Shown one piece after another: positions 41,942-50,471 of a stretch of 64,000 nucleotides of DNA. The position numbers and the translations under genes are program-made. The stretch's first letter is position 1, and the number at the start of each line of letters is the position of its first letter. The notes below the pieces were generated by a model. The model searched no databases. It worked only from the letters and a program-made list of their open reading frames with translations, and was not told where the DNA came from. The DNA comes from Rufibacter sediminis (GTDB lineage: Bacteria > Bacteroidota > Bacteroidia > Cytophagales > Hymenobacteraceae), in NCBI RefSeq assembly GCF_014269285.1, contig NZ_JACOAF010000030.1:248001-312000 (forward strand). Direction: 5' to 3'.

Positions 41942-42655
41942 ATGGGAAGACTTGGATTAGATATTAGAAAAGATGTTTTGGCTCATGCACTCATAGTAGA
42001 AAGCATGACTTCATTGTTTTTGGCAAAGCTGATTGGCATTGATGATGTAGCAAACTCAAAAGTATTGGGCAATAAAGGAGGCGGCTTATCCTTCAATCAA
42101 AAGGTAGATATGCTAATCGAAATCCGTGCCCTGTCAGCAGCAGACAAAAAGAAGTTCCAAGCATTCATGGAAATACGAAACCAATTTATGCATAATATGG
42201 AAGCTAGCACTTATGAGAAGTGCTTTTCATATTTGGATGGAAAAGAAGCTTTCCTAGTAAAGCTGTATCCTCAATATGCTGGACAAACCAGAGAGCAAAA
42301 GCTGAAATCGATTACTGATGCGTTAAGTAAAGATGTTGTTGATTTGACAATGGCCTTAACAGAAAGGTTTAAGGACAAAATAAGAAAAGACGTCGAAAAC
42401 GACATGGCAGCCAAGTCTCAACAAGCTTTTATTAACGCCATAGAGGAAATGAAAACCGTTCTTGATACGGTGTTTAACAAAGAAATAGAAAAGAGCGATA
42501 AATTCAGTTCAAAACGCCTTAAAGATTTAGGCACACAGGTGAGTAAAATAATATACCGTCTCTGGAAAAAGCATTTTGCTGAACTGAACAATTTAAATAA
42601 AACTCTCCCTGAAGTTAGCGAACCAGACAAGAGCCCTTCGCCTGCCGCTGAATAA
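41942..42655 (+). CDS. HEPN-like cargo protein of low GC content
   Basis: A 237-residue, mostly helical protein. FMEIRNQFMHNMEA holds an R79-x4-H84 motif (RNQFMH) as in HEPN RNases and in MltR-like proteins; FNQKVDMLIEI before it fits the same fold. A lysine-rich coiled C-terminal half follows (LTERFKDKIRKDVENDMAAK). The coding sequence is clearly AT-richer than its neighbours, has no Shine-Dalgarno and carries its own terminator, so it looks like an acquired cargo gene. It could be a defence or exclusion RNase, or a non-catalytic MltR-like protein. Confidence 0.6.
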   Translation: MGRLGLDIRKDVLAHALIVESMTSLFLAKLIGIDDVANSKVLGNKGGGLSFNQKVDMLIEIRALSAADKKKFQAFMEIRNQFMHNMEASTYEKCFSYLDGKEAFLVKLYPQYAGQTREQKLKSITDALSKDVVDLTMALTERFKDKIRKDVENDMAAKSQQAFINAIEEMKTVLDTVFNKEIEKSDKFSSKRLKDLGTQVSKIIYRLWKKHFAELNNLNKTLPEVSEPDKSPSPAAE

Positions 42656-42663
42656 CCAACGCT

Positions 42664-42692
42664 AAGCCCCACCTTCCTAGTGGGGCTTTTTT
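42664..42692 (+). terminator. rho-independent terminator of the HEPN-like gene
   Basis: AAGCCCCAC (42664-42672) pairs with GTGGGGCTT (42680-42688), with the loop CTTCCTA. TTTTTT at 42687-42692 follows. It isolates the cargo gene from the packaging genes. Confidence 0.92.
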
Positions 42693-42843
42693 ATTGACCG
42701 TCCCCCTATTTCTGTTAAGCTATCCATATGCCATGCCGCCGTTCCAGGGTGGTGCGCTTATCATCGCGGCAAACAAAGTTTCCATCGGGTGCGGCCTCTG
42801 GCGGAGTTCATTGCGAGTAATGGGAACGAATAAGCAATATATC

Positions 42844-42873
42844 TTGACTGGCTCTGCCTCATTGGCATATTAT
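42844..42873 (+). promoter_or_regulatory. probable promoter of the packaging and structural operon
   Basis: TTGACT (42844-42849), an 18-bp spacer and TATTAT (42868-42873) match sigma-70 -35/-10 elements. They lie 26 bases before the ATG of the small terminase gene, with AGAGG between. Confidence 0.65.
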
Positions 42874-42899
42874 TCTAAAGTAGAGGTTTTTAGATAATT

Positions 42900-43196
42900 A
42901 TGGCAAAGGGTAAAAAAACAGGCGGACGCAAGGCTGGCACGGTCAATAAAACGACTGCATCTGTCAAGCAGGCGCTTTCCGAGGCATTTGAAAAACTGGG
43001 CGGCATCACTAGTCTGGTACAATGGGGCAAAGAAGAGCCCGGAGAATTTTACAAACTGTGGGTAAAAACATTGCCGACCGAAGTTAAGGCGGAGGTCAGT
43101 GGCCCCAACGGTCAGGCTATTCAAACCCAAACAGTACCGGCTACCGTGGAAGAGGCGCAACGCGCTTACCAAGAATTGCTGAATAGAACCAAGTGA
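42900..43196 (+). CDS. terS: probable small terminase subunit
   Basis: A 98-residue protein. A basic start (KGKKTGGRKAGTVNKTTASV) precedes a helical part (KQALSEAFEKLGGITSLVQW) in the manner of small phage terminase or terminase-associated proteins whose first line reads GGRKAGTPNKTT. Its stop overlaps the GTG start of the large subunit (GTGA). Such proteins recognise the packaging site. The call relies largely on position and this N-terminal signature. Confidence 0.72.
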   Translation: MAKGKKTGGRKAGTVNKTTASVKQALSEAFEKLGGITSLVQWGKEEPGEFYKLWVKTLPTEVKAEVSGPNGQAIQTQTVPATVEEAQRAYQELLNRTK

Positions 43197-44812
43197 CCTC
43201 GTGGCCTCCTGATTACAAAGCCGAGATCCAACGCCGTACCCGGTTATTGACCGAGCTTACGAATGATCCAACATTGCGCGCCGGCGTCATGGAATTTTAC
43301 CGTGAAAATCCCGTGCAATGGATCAATGACTGGGCCATCACCTATAACCCTCGAAATAAAAAACCATTGCCCAAAATCATGCCGTTCCTGCTTTTCAAGC
43401 GGCAGGAAGAATTCGTGCAATTCCTGATGGAATGCCTGCATGAAGGCGAAAACGGACTGGTTGAGAAATGCCGCGATATTGGCGCAACCTGGTTATGCGC
43501 CGCCATAAGCGCCTGGCTCTGGCTATTTATTCCCGGCGCAAGCATCGGCTGGGGTAGCCGCAAGGAGCAGCTGGTGGACCGTAGCGGTGACCCTGATAGC
43601 ATTTTTCAGAAAATCCGCATGATTATAAATAATCTACCCGGATGGATGCTGCCTGCTGGCTTCAATGACCAGAAGAACATGACGCACATGAAAATCATCA
43701 ATCCTACGGGTGCGACGATTACGGGCGAAGCAGGTGACAATATTGGGCGTGGCGGCCGTAAGCTGATTTATTTCAAGGATGAATCCGCGCACTATGAACG
43801 GCCTGAACTGATTGAAGCGGCACTTGGCGACAATACCGATGTGCAGATTGATATTTCTTCCGTCTATGGTACCGGGAACGTTTTTTACAGGCGCCGCATG
43901 GCCGGTGAGGTGTGGCTGCCAGGCAAGAAAATAGCCAAAGGCAAAACCCGTGTGTTCGTTTTTGACTGGCGGGACCATCCGGGAAAAAATCAGGAATGGT
44001 ATGACCAGCGCCGCGCCAAGGCCGAAAGCGAGGGCCTGCTTCACCTGTTCGCCCAAGAGGTTGACCGGGACTATTCCGCTTCTCTGGAAGGTGTCATTAT
44101 CCCGGCCAAATGGGTCGAAGCTGCCGTTGATGCCCATATCAAGCTTAAGTTTGTGGCAACCGGTGAGAAGGTCGCAGCCCTCGATGTTGCTGATGAAGGC
44201 GGGGACAAGAACGCTTTGGCCATGCGCTATGGGGTAGTGTTGCAATATGGTGAGCATTGGGGTGAAGGTGATGCCGGTGAATCCGCCCGCCGCGCCGTGA
44301 TGGAAAGCCTGAATGCGGGTATGGGCGAGCTTTATTATGATGCCGTCGGTGTTGGCGCAGCTGTGAAGTCAGAGACAAACCGCATGAAAAAAGATGGTCA
44401 GATCCCGCGAACACTGAGTATCCTGCCTTGGCTGGCTGGCGCATCCCCCTTAAATCCGGAAGGGCGAATGATACCGGATGACCTCAATACGCCCATGAAC
44501 AAGGACTTCTTTGCCAATCTCAAGGCGCAGGCATGGTGGAATTTACGCACTCGATTTGAAAAAACATACAAGGCCGTTACCCAGGGCGTCACCTATAATC
44601 CCGATGAATTGATCAGCTTGCCTTCAAACCTGCCAAACCTTCATGAGATAAAAATGGAGCTTAGCCAGGCACAGAAAAAAGCCACGGATGTCGGGAAATT
44701 CTCGGTTGACAAGAAGCCGGACGGCACCCGTTCACCGAACTTGGCAGATGCCATAGTGATGTGCTACACTCCTGTTCGAACAGGTGTTGATTATTCTAAA
44801 CTGGTATGGTGA
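43193..44812 (+). CDS. terL: terminase large subunit
   Basis: A 539-residue packaging motor starting with GTG at 43193. The ATPase part has a degenerate Walker A (VEKCRDIGATWLCAAI) and Walker B KLIYFKDESAHYERPE. The RNaseH-like nuclease has EKVAALDVADEGGDKNAL, LYYDAVGVGAAV and SPNLADAIVMCY, supplying the acidic metal ligands. It cuts concatemeric DNA and drives it into the prohead through the portal encoded next, 3 bases downstream. Confidence 0.93.
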   Translation: MTSWPPDYKAEIQRRTRLLTELTNDPTLRAGVMEFYRENPVQWINDWAITYNPRNKKPLPKIMPFLLFKRQEEFVQFLMECLHEGENGLVEKCRDIGATWLCAAISAWLWLFIPGASIGWGSRKEQLVDRSGDPDSIFQKIRMIINNLPGWMLPAGFNDQKNMTHMKIINPTGATITGEAGDNIGRGGRKLIYFKDESAHYERPELIEAALGDNTDVQIDISSVYGTGNVFYRRRMAGEVWLPGKKIAKGKTRVFVFDWRDHPGKNQEWYDQRRAKAESEGLLHLFAQEVDRDYSASLEGVIIPAKWVEAAVDAHIKLKFVATGEKVAALDVADEGGDKNALAMRYGVVLQYGEHWGEGDAGESARRAVMESLNAGMGELYYDAVGVGAAVKSETNRMKKDGQIPRTLSILPWLAGASPLNPEGRMIPDDLNTPMNKDFFANLKAQAWWNLRTRFEKTYKAVTQGVTYNPDELISLPSNLPNLHEIKMELSQAQKKATDVGKFSVDKKPDGTRSPNLADAIVMCYTPVRTGVDYSKLVW

Positions 44813-44815
44813 TAA

Positions 44816-46159
44816 ATGACGGTAGCAAGGCGGCGCAGGGCAAGAGCGGATAGTTCCGTTCGATCGGATGGTTACCTGAATGTGCTGGCCGGCATGGGTG
44901 GCGGTCTGGATAAACGCAGCCGCACCAAGTTTGTCGGCGGTACCGAACTGGACCATATTACGCTTGAAAGCATGTACCGCTTTTCCGGGTTTGCCCGCAA
45001 GGTTATCGACATCCCGGCCCATGAAATGACCCGTGAATGGATATGGATTGAAAACGACAAAAACAGTATCGGGCTGAATAAACTTGCGGCTCTGGATGCC
45101 AAGAACATGTTCCGTGATGTGCTGAAATGGGGCAACCTGTTCGGCGGTGCGATTATGGTCATGGGCATTGACGATAACGGAACCCTTGATATGCCCCTGG
45201 ATGAAAAGAACATCCGGGATATTGCCTTTCTGCGCGTGTATGACCGCCATCAGATAAGCTGGATGCCGAGCGACATCAACGACAATCCCAATTCCCCCAA
45301 TTTCGGCCAGCCCGAATGGTACACCATTAGTTCCTACACCACTGTCAACACCTTCCGCGTCCATGCCAGCCGGGTTCTGCGGTTTAATGGGGCCGATGCT
45401 TCCGAGCGTACCAAGGCCAGCAATCAGGGATGGGGCGATAGTGCCTTGCAAGCGGTTTATGAGGAATTGCGCGATTACGGTATTATCAAGGCTTCCTCTG
45501 TCAGTATCGTACAGGATTTCGTGCAGGTCATCTTGAAGATTCAGGGCCTGATGGCATTGATTGCCGCTGGCCGCGAAGAAGAAGTAAAAACCAGAATGGC
45601 CATGCTGGACCTTACACGCTCGGTCAACAATACGATCCTGCTGGATGGCGGCGCGGATGGCAAGGGCGAGGACTACGAAAAGAAAAGCTCGTCTGTTACC
45701 GGCTTGCCGGATCTGATCGACCGCTTCGCCCTGGCATTATCCGGCGTAACGGGCATTCCGGTAACAAAGCTGTTCGGTCAGTCGCCTGCCGGATTGAGCG
45801 CGACCGGTGAAAGCGACATCCGAAATTTTTACGATGACATCAAATCCAAGCAGGAAGATATTCTGTTGCCGATGCTGCACCGCCTGGCCCGGTTGATGAT
45901 GCTTTCCAAGAACGGGCCCTACAAGGGCAGGGAGCCGGCCAACTGGAACATTCAGTTTAACCCGCTCTGGCAGATGACGGATCTTGAGGAAGTTGATTGG
46001 AAATATAAAATTGGCCAGACTGACGCCCTCTACGTCAGCAATGGTATTTTAAGCCCGGATGAAGTGGCAATCTCCCGCTTTGGAAACGGCTTCAATACCG
46101 ACACCATCATAGACCCGAAAACAGTACGCGGCCAGACTGAGCCGGATGATGAAGAATAG
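44816..46159 (+). CDS. portal protein (DUF1073 / anti-CBASS-related portal family)
   Basis: A 447-residue portal. SMYRFSGFARKVIDIPAHEM, VLKWGNLFGGAIMVMGIDD, GVTGIPVTKLFGQSPAGLSA, TGESDIRNFYDDIKSKQED and NPLWQMTD are the conserved parts of the DUF1073 family. Twelve copies form the ring at one capsid vertex through which DNA passes. It overlaps the minor head gene by 14 bases. The same portal family is known in many myophages and siphophages of Proteobacteria. Confidence 0.93.
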   Translation: MTVARRRRARADSSVRSDGYLNVLAGMGGGLDKRSRTKFVGGTELDHITLESMYRFSGFARKVIDIPAHEMTREWIWIENDKNSIGLNKLAALDAKNMFRDVLKWGNLFGGAIMVMGIDDNGTLDMPLDEKNIRDIAFLRVYDRHQISWMPSDINDNPNSPNFGQPEWYTISSYTTVNTFRVHASRVLRFNGADASERTKASNQGWGDSALQAVYEELRDYGIIKASSVSIVQDFVQVILKIQGLMALIAAGREEEVKTRMAMLDLTRSVNNTILLDGGADGKGEDYEKKSSSVTGLPDLIDRFALALSGVTGIPVTKLFGQSPAGLSATGESDIRNFYDDIKSKQEDILLPMLHRLARLMMLSKNGPYKGREPANWNIQFNPLWQMTDLEEVDWKYKIGQTDALYVSNGILSPDEVAISRFGNGFNTDTIIDPKTVRGQTEPDDEE

Positions 46160-47033
46160 ATTTACCGCGATGGTCGCTGCCAGGCGCGCCTTCATGGGGC
46201 GAAAAGGTTTGCGGCGCCGCGCACCACGCTGGCTGCATCCGTCAGGCATTGAGCGCGATTATGTCCGAGCGATTACGGCGATGGTCGGGCTGCTGGAACA
46301 GGAGATTAAAAACCGGCTTATTTCCCGCCTTCCCCATTTCAAGAAACAATCGGATTTATACCGGGGCGATGACTTTCTGGATGATATTCGGGAATTGATG
46401 AACGCCCTCGGCATTGCAGCTGGCGTTATTTTCAAAGATGTGGAGGCTATGGCCTTCCTGTTCGCTGACAAAATATCGAATTTCAACCGGGGGCAGTACA
46501 GGCGGATTATCAATGCTACTCTGGGTGTCGATCCCATTTCAAACGATGATTGGCTGCGTGCTCAACTGAAGCTGTTTGCCCAGGAAAATGCCACCCTGAT
46601 CAAGTCCATTCCGGAAACTATGCTCAAGGATGTCGAAGGCGTGGTTTACCGTGGCTTGCAGGGTGGGGCTACGATCCGCGACATGGAAAAGGATATTTCC
46701 GATAAGTTTGGCGTTTCCCGGCGCAAGGCCAGGCTAATTGCCCGTGACCAGACCGGCAAGTTGAATTCCGCCCTTACCGAGATCAGACAGAAGCGGGTCG
46801 GCATCGAGGAATATATCTGGAATGATGCCAGTGATGAACGTGTCAGGGATAGCCACAAAGCACTTGACGGAAAAATCTGCCGATGGGATGATCCAACAGT
46901 CTACCGCAATCCAGGCGAGGCCGAATGGCGCAAGAGGTCATCGATCGGCGGGGTTGAAAAACATCCCGGAGCGGAAATCCAATGCCGCTGCTGGGCAGAG
47001 CCGATCATGGAGGACTTGATAAATGCTCAATAA
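46146..47033 (+). CDS. minor head protein (SPP1 gp7 / Mu F family)
   Basis: A 295-residue protein. The C-terminal Mu F-like domain is plain: ARLIARDQTGKLNSALTEIR, then GIEEYIWNDASDERVRDSHK, ALDGKICRW and HPGAEIQCRCWAEPIM, with a Cys pair. It is a head morphogenesis protein that enters the prohead, and may be ejected with DNA. Overlap with the portal gene is typical of this order. Confidence 0.93.
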   Translation: MMKNRFTAMVAARRAFMGRKGLRRRAPRWLHPSGIERDYVRAITAMVGLLEQEIKNRLISRLPHFKKQSDLYRGDDFLDDIRELMNALGIAAGVIFKDVEAMAFLFADKISNFNRGQYRRIINATLGVDPISNDDWLRAQLKLFAQENATLIKSIPETMLKDVEGVVYRGLQGGATIRDMEKDISDKFGVSRRKARLIARDQTGKLNSALTEIRQKRVGIEEYIWNDASDERVRDSHKALDGKICRWDDPTVYRNPGEAEWRKRSSIGGVEKHPGAEIQCRCWAEPIMEDLINAQ

Positions 47034-47265
47034 ATTCAAAAACCCGCATAATGATTATGTTGAAACTGCCACAACCCCATTGGGCATACTGGCCTGTTTC
47101 CTGTTCGGCCCGTTATATTTTCTTTTCAAGGGAAACATAAAGCATTTTGCCCTGAGTATCCTTCTTGCCATTTGCACAGTCGGCATGTCCTTTTTCATCT
47201 ATCCGTTTTTTGTCTATGCCATCAACGCCAAACATTATCTTAGAAAAGGGTGGATTCCTGCTTGA
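47023..47265 (+). CDS. small two-helix membrane protein
   Basis: An 80-residue protein with two hydrophobic helices (LGILACFLFGPLYFLFKG and FALSILLAICTVGMSFFIYP), like the small DUF2628-type or superinfection-exclusion proteins. It overlaps the end of the minor head gene by 11 bases. It is out of place inside the head genes, so it may be a moron. Function unknown. Confidence 0.6.
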   Translation: MLNKFKNPHNDYVETATTPLGILACFLFGPLYFLFKGNIKHFALSILLAICTVGMSFFIYPFFVYAINAKHYLRKGWIPA

Positions 47266-47453
47266 AACCGACAAACGATAAAGACCTGCAACACATGGCC
47301 TGGGCTGCATCCTTGATACAGGATGCCCAAATCAAACGCGAGTATTGCCAGATTACAGTCAATATTGAGAACGGCCGGATTACCCGTGCTGTTAAAACCA
47401 CCTCCATTCACCCTCCGGAAGCCGGGGCGACACCTCGGCAAACAGGCTATTGA
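47262..47453 (+). CDS. small hypothetical protein
   Basis: A 63-residue protein from TTG at 47262, which overlaps the previous stop (TTGA); an in-frame GTG at 47250 is the alternative. HMAWAASLIQDAQIKREYCQ is followed by ITVNIENGRITRAVKTTSIH, which resembles the short beta-hairpin DUF2292 proteins (I-x-V-x-I-x-x-G-x-I). Function unknown. A terminator follows. Confidence 0.5.
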   Translation: MKPTNDKDLQHMAWAASLIQDAQIKREYCQITVNIENGRITRAVKTTSIHPPEAGATPRQTGY

Positions 47454-47512
47454 CACCGCGTTAAATTGCCGCCATAATCAATTCATAATTTCTCGGGTAC
47501 TCAAAAAATGGG

Positions 47513-47543
47513 GCCGCTTTGCTTATCGCAGGGCGGCTTTTTT
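47513..47543 (+). terminator. terminator ending 12 bases before the protease gene
   Basis: GCCGC (47513-47517) pairs with GCGGC (47533-47537), and TTTTTT (47538-47543) follows. The next gene starts at 47556, so it can act as an attenuator between the packaging and capsid genes. A sister structure precedes the first fibre gene. Confidence 0.65.
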
Positions 47544-47555
47544 GCATTGGAAAAC

Positions 47556-48665
47556 ATGATTTACAGATACGACAAAGGCGAGATCAAAGGCGAGGCAACC
47601 CGAACTGACGAGGGCTATGTTCGCGCTGATTCCATTGTGACCCGTACCGGCGTTTTCCTGTACCAGAATGCCGATGGTTCAATTCGCCGGGAATTGCGGC
47701 ATCCGGACGATGTTTTTGAAGCCGTGTCACTGGACACGCTCAAGATGATCCCGATTACCAACGGCCACCCGGAACAGAAGCTGGTTAATTCCGCTAATGC
47801 CAAAGAATTGCAGATCGGTACGACCGGAGAAAATATCAAAGTCGACGGCCGGTTTATTCGTGCGCCCCTCGTCCTGACCCATGCTGATGGTGTCGAGGCG
47901 CTTGATGCCGGGCGCAAGGAATTATCCCTTGGTTACACGGTCGACCTGGAAAAGGTTGACGGGGAATATAACGGCGAGCGGTACGATCACCGCCAGCGCA
48001 ATATCCGGTACAACCATTTAGCCATTGTGGACAGAGGCCGCGCCGGTCCGTCTGCCCGCATTCATCTTGATTCCGGCGATGCAAAACAAACCGAAGGAGT
48101 TGGTATGACCGACAATCTAAAAACAGTTACTCTGGATGGGCTGGATTATAAAGCCTCTCCCGAAGTAGCGAAAGCCTATGAGAAAGCCGTCAAGCGCGAT
48201 GATGATCTGCAAACCAAGCTCGATGCGGCTGAACAGGCTGCTGCTGATGCAAAGGCCGAGACAGAAAAAGTCAAAGCCGCTTTAGATGCCGCCAAAGAGC
48301 AGGCCGAAACCAAAAACGATGCTCAGGAAATTCAGAAAGCGGTAAAAGCCCGCCTGGATTTGGAGCGCACCGCCACCAAGGTTCTCAAAGCTGATGCACA
48401 GATTTCCGAGATGTCGGATGCCGACATCAAGAAAGCCGTCATCCTGGCCAAGCATCCTTCCGCTAATCTGGACGGCCAGACGGACATTTACATTCAGGCC
48501 CGTTTCGATGCAGTTGCCGAGATTGTGGCAAACGAAAAAGGTGTTGCCGATCAGCGCCAGCAAATGAACGAGCGCAATGACGGTTCCAATCCGAATGATA
48601 CCGTCAAGGCCCGTAACGACATGGCCGATGCAATCAAAAACCAGTACAAAGGGAGTGCTAAATAA
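47556..48665 (+). CDS. capsid maturation protease fused to scaffold (DUF2213)
   Basis: A 369-residue protein from the ATG at 47556 (MIYRYDKGEIKGEATRTDEG). The N-terminal half is the DUF2213 protease: LRHPDDVFEAVSLDTLKMIP, ITNGHPEQKL, DGRFIRAPLVLTHADGVEAL, KELSLGYTVDLE, then YDHRQRNIRYNHLAIVDRGR. The C-terminal half is a coiled scaffold-like region. The protease trims scaffold and capsid proteins during head maturation. The second half is also likely made alone from an internal start at 48105. Confidence 0.88.
   Translation: MIYRYDKGEIKGEATRTDEGYVRADSIVTRTGVFLYQNADGSIRRELRHPDDVFEAVSLDTLKMIPITNGHPEQKLVNSANAKELQIGTTGENIKVDGRFIRAPLVLTHADGVEALDAGRKELSLGYTVDLEKVDGEYNGERYDHRQRNIRYNHLAIVDRGRAGPSARIHLDSGDAKQTEGVGMTDNLKTVTLDGLDYKASPEVAKAYEKAVKRDDDLQTKLDAAEQAAADAKAETEKVKAALDAAKEQAETKNDAQEIQKAVKARLDLERTATKVLKADAQISEMSDADIKKAVILAKHPSANLDGQTDIYIQARFDAVAEIVANEKGVADQRQQMNERNDGSNPNDTVKARNDMADAIKNQYKGSAK
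48105..48665 (+). CDS. nested scaffold protein from an internal start
   Basis: In frame with the protease, ATG 48105 is preceded by a perfect AAGGAG (48094-48099) at a 5-base distance. The 186-residue product has a long coiled coil (DDDLQTKLDAAEQAAADAKA, ETEKVKAALDAAKEQAETKN) and a helical C terminus, as expected for a scaffold. Phages Mu (I/Z) and lambda (C/Nu3) use the same nested design. The call rests on the ribosome site and domain boundary. Confidence 0.75.
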   Translation: MTDNLKTVTLDGLDYKASPEVAKAYEKAVKRDDDLQTKLDAAEQAAADAKAETEKVKAALDAAKEQAETKNDAQEIQKAVKARLDLERTATKVLKADAQISEMSDADIKKAVILAKHPSANLDGQTDIYIQARFDAVAEIVANEKGVADQRQQMNERNDGSNPNDTVKARNDMADAIKNQYKGSAK

Positions 48666-49114
48666 TGCAAACCACCTCTGCATCCTATAACCCATACATG
48701 ACCCCCGGCGTCGCTGGCGGCAAGTATGACATTCGCCCTGATACGGTGTCGACCCGTTCTGCCGAGGAAGTAATTCCTTTTGGCCGTGCCGTGACCTATG
48801 GCACCAAGCCTGACAAGCAATGCACGATCATCAACAACGCGGCCGACAAGTTTATGGGTGTTGCCCTAAAAACGCACACTATCGCTGTTGAAGCTGATGC
48901 CGTTCCTGGCTACGCCATTTCCGATGCCGTCTCCATTCTAGAAAAAGGCGCGGTTTGGGTGGAAGTCACCAGCGATGTTGTGGCAGGGGCAGCAGCCTAT
49001 GTTGACATTGCCAACGGTAAGTTCACCGATGTATCAACCAATAACCTTGCTGTTCCAGGAGGCACTTTTGAAACAAGCGCTTCTTCTGGTGGCCTGGCCG
49101 TTTTGAAATTTTAG
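48665..49114 (+). CDS. capsid decoration protein (DUF2190)
   Basis: A 149-residue protein. STRSAEEVIPFGRAVTYGTK, DKFMGVALKTHTIAVEADAV, YAISDAVSILEKGAVWVEVT and AYVDIANGKFTDV fit the DUF2190 family of small capsid cement proteins that trimerise on the outside of the head. It follows the scaffold gene directly and precedes the major capsid gene with GGGAG between. Confidence 0.85.
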   Translation: MQTTSASYNPYMTPGVAGGKYDIRPDTVSTRSAEEVIPFGRAVTYGTKPDKQCTIINNAADKFMGVALKTHTIAVEADAVPGYAISDAVSILEKGAVWVEVTSDVVAGAAAYVDIANGKFTDVSTNNLAVPGGTFETSASSGGLAVLKF

Positions 49115-49127
49115 GGAGTAACAATTA

Positions 49128-50069
49128 ATGCCTCAATACACAAACCTTGATGCTGGCGAAACGATCTTCTTCAATCGTCAGCTTGAGTATATCAAGCCCC
49201 GCACCTATGATGTGGTCAAATCCCCGCTAAAGGCATTTGAGCTTATTCCGGTGTCCAGTGAAGTAAATCCTGGTGCCGAAAGCATCGTTTACTATCAATA
49301 TGACCAGTCCGGCTTCGCCAAGATTATCGCCAACTATGCCGATGATCTGCCGCGCGTCGACGTTCATGGTAAGGAATTCGTTTCCCGCATCAAATCGGTT
49401 GGCGACTCCTACGGCTACAACCTGCAAGAGATCCGTGCTGCCCAATATGCCGGCACGAACCTGACCCAGCGTAAAGCCAATGCCGCCGCCGAAGCCCAGC
49501 GCCAGTTGTGGAACAAAATCGCCTTTTATGGTGACAAAGAATACAACCTGCCAGGTCTTTTGACCAGTCCGAACATCCCAAGCGCATCGGTCGCCGCGGA
49601 TGGTACGGGTTCAACCACCACCTGGTCAACCAAGACCCCTGCCCAGATTGTCCGGGATGTGAGCGCCTTGATCAATAGCGTCATCACCCTGACAGGCGGT
49701 GCGGAGCAGGTAAATACGGTTGTCCTGCCACTGGCAAACTACACCCTGATTGCCACAACCAAAAACTCGGAATCAAGCGATATCACCATTCTTGAGTTCT
49801 TGCAAAAGGTTCATCCTGGCGTATCCTTTGAATGGGCGAACGAAATCACGGCCGCTTCTCTAGCTGCTGCTGGCGTGACCGACTTCACCGGGAATATCAT
49901 GTTGGCCTACAATCGCAGCCCTGATAAGCTGGTGCTTGAAATGCCGCAGATGTTCGAGCAGTTGCCCGTTCAGGAGCGCGGCCTTGAATACATCGTGCCA
50001 TGCCACAGCCGTATCGCTGGTGTGCTGGTTTATTATCCACTGTCGATGGCAATCGGCGAAGGCATTTAA
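49128..50069 (+). CDS. major capsid protein (DUF2184 family, HK97 fold)
   Basis: A 313-residue protein. The start (LDAGETIFFNRQLEYIKPRT) and VSSEVNPGAESIVYYQYDQS, DDLPRVDVHGKEFVSRIKSV, WNKIAFYGDKEYNLPGLLTS and YNRSPDKLVLEMPQMFEQLP are typical of DUF2184 capsid proteins. GGGAGTAACAATTA precedes the ATG, a clear Shine-Dalgarno. It forms the icosahedral shell. Confidence 0.93.
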   Translation: MPQYTNLDAGETIFFNRQLEYIKPRTYDVVKSPLKAFELIPVSSEVNPGAESIVYYQYDQSGFAKIIANYADDLPRVDVHGKEFVSRIKSVGDSYGYNLQEIRAAQYAGTNLTQRKANAAAEAQRQLWNKIAFYGDKEYNLPGLLTSPNIPSASVAADGTGSTTTWSTKTPAQIVRDVSALINSVITLTGGAEQVNTVVLPLANYTLIATTKNSESSDITILEFLQKVHPGVSFEWANEITAASLAAAGVTDFTGNIMLAYNRSPDKLVLEMPQMFEQLPVQERGLEYIVPCHSRIAGVLVYYPLSMAIGEGI

Positions 50070-50079
50070 GGAGATTAAA

Positions 50080-50469
50080 ATGCAAATCAAGTACAACAAA
50101 GCAAATACCTATTCGGCCAATGGCGTAACCCTTTTGCCAGGCGTCAACACGGTTGCTGATGCGGATGCGAAAGCCTTTCTGGAACACCCCCACGTCAAGA
50201 TTAAAATCAAGCGTGGTTTTATTCAGGTAATGGCCGAAAAAACTGTGCGTTCTGAGAAACCAGTTGGCGTACAGGGCAATGGCAATCCTGTTGGCAATAC
50301 GAATGGTCAGACAAATCTTGATGAGATGAAAGCTGGTGAAATTGTGGCATTAGTTGAGAAAAGCGAGGATAAAGCTTTTCTTGAGAGCCTGAAAGACCAT
50401 CAGTTTAAAACCGTTCACGATGCCGCCGAAAAGCGTCTGAAAGAACTGGAAGAAAGCACCTCTGAATAA
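50080..50469 (+). CDS. head-associated hypothetical protein
   Basis: A 129-residue protein starting at 50080, where AAGGAG lies 6 bases upstream. It starts with a short beta part (MQIKYNKANTYSANGVTLLP, then VADADAKAFLEHPHVKIKIK), then a Gly/Asn-rich linker and a helical end. In related phages a protein like this lies between the capsid and DUF4054 genes; it may fit the capsid surface or neck. No firm family. Confidence 0.6.
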   Translation: MQIKYNKANTYSANGVTLLPGVNTVADADAKAFLEHPHVKIKIKRGFIQVMAEKTVRSEKPVGVQGNGNPVGNTNGQTNLDEMKAGEIVALVEKSEDKAFLESLKDHQFKTVHDAAEKRLKELEESTSE

Positions 50470-50471
50470 CC

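Noticed and set aside
42694-42897. 67-residue open frame before the terminase genes
   Set aside because: It overlaps the promoter at 42844-42873, has no ribosome site and no recognisable domain.
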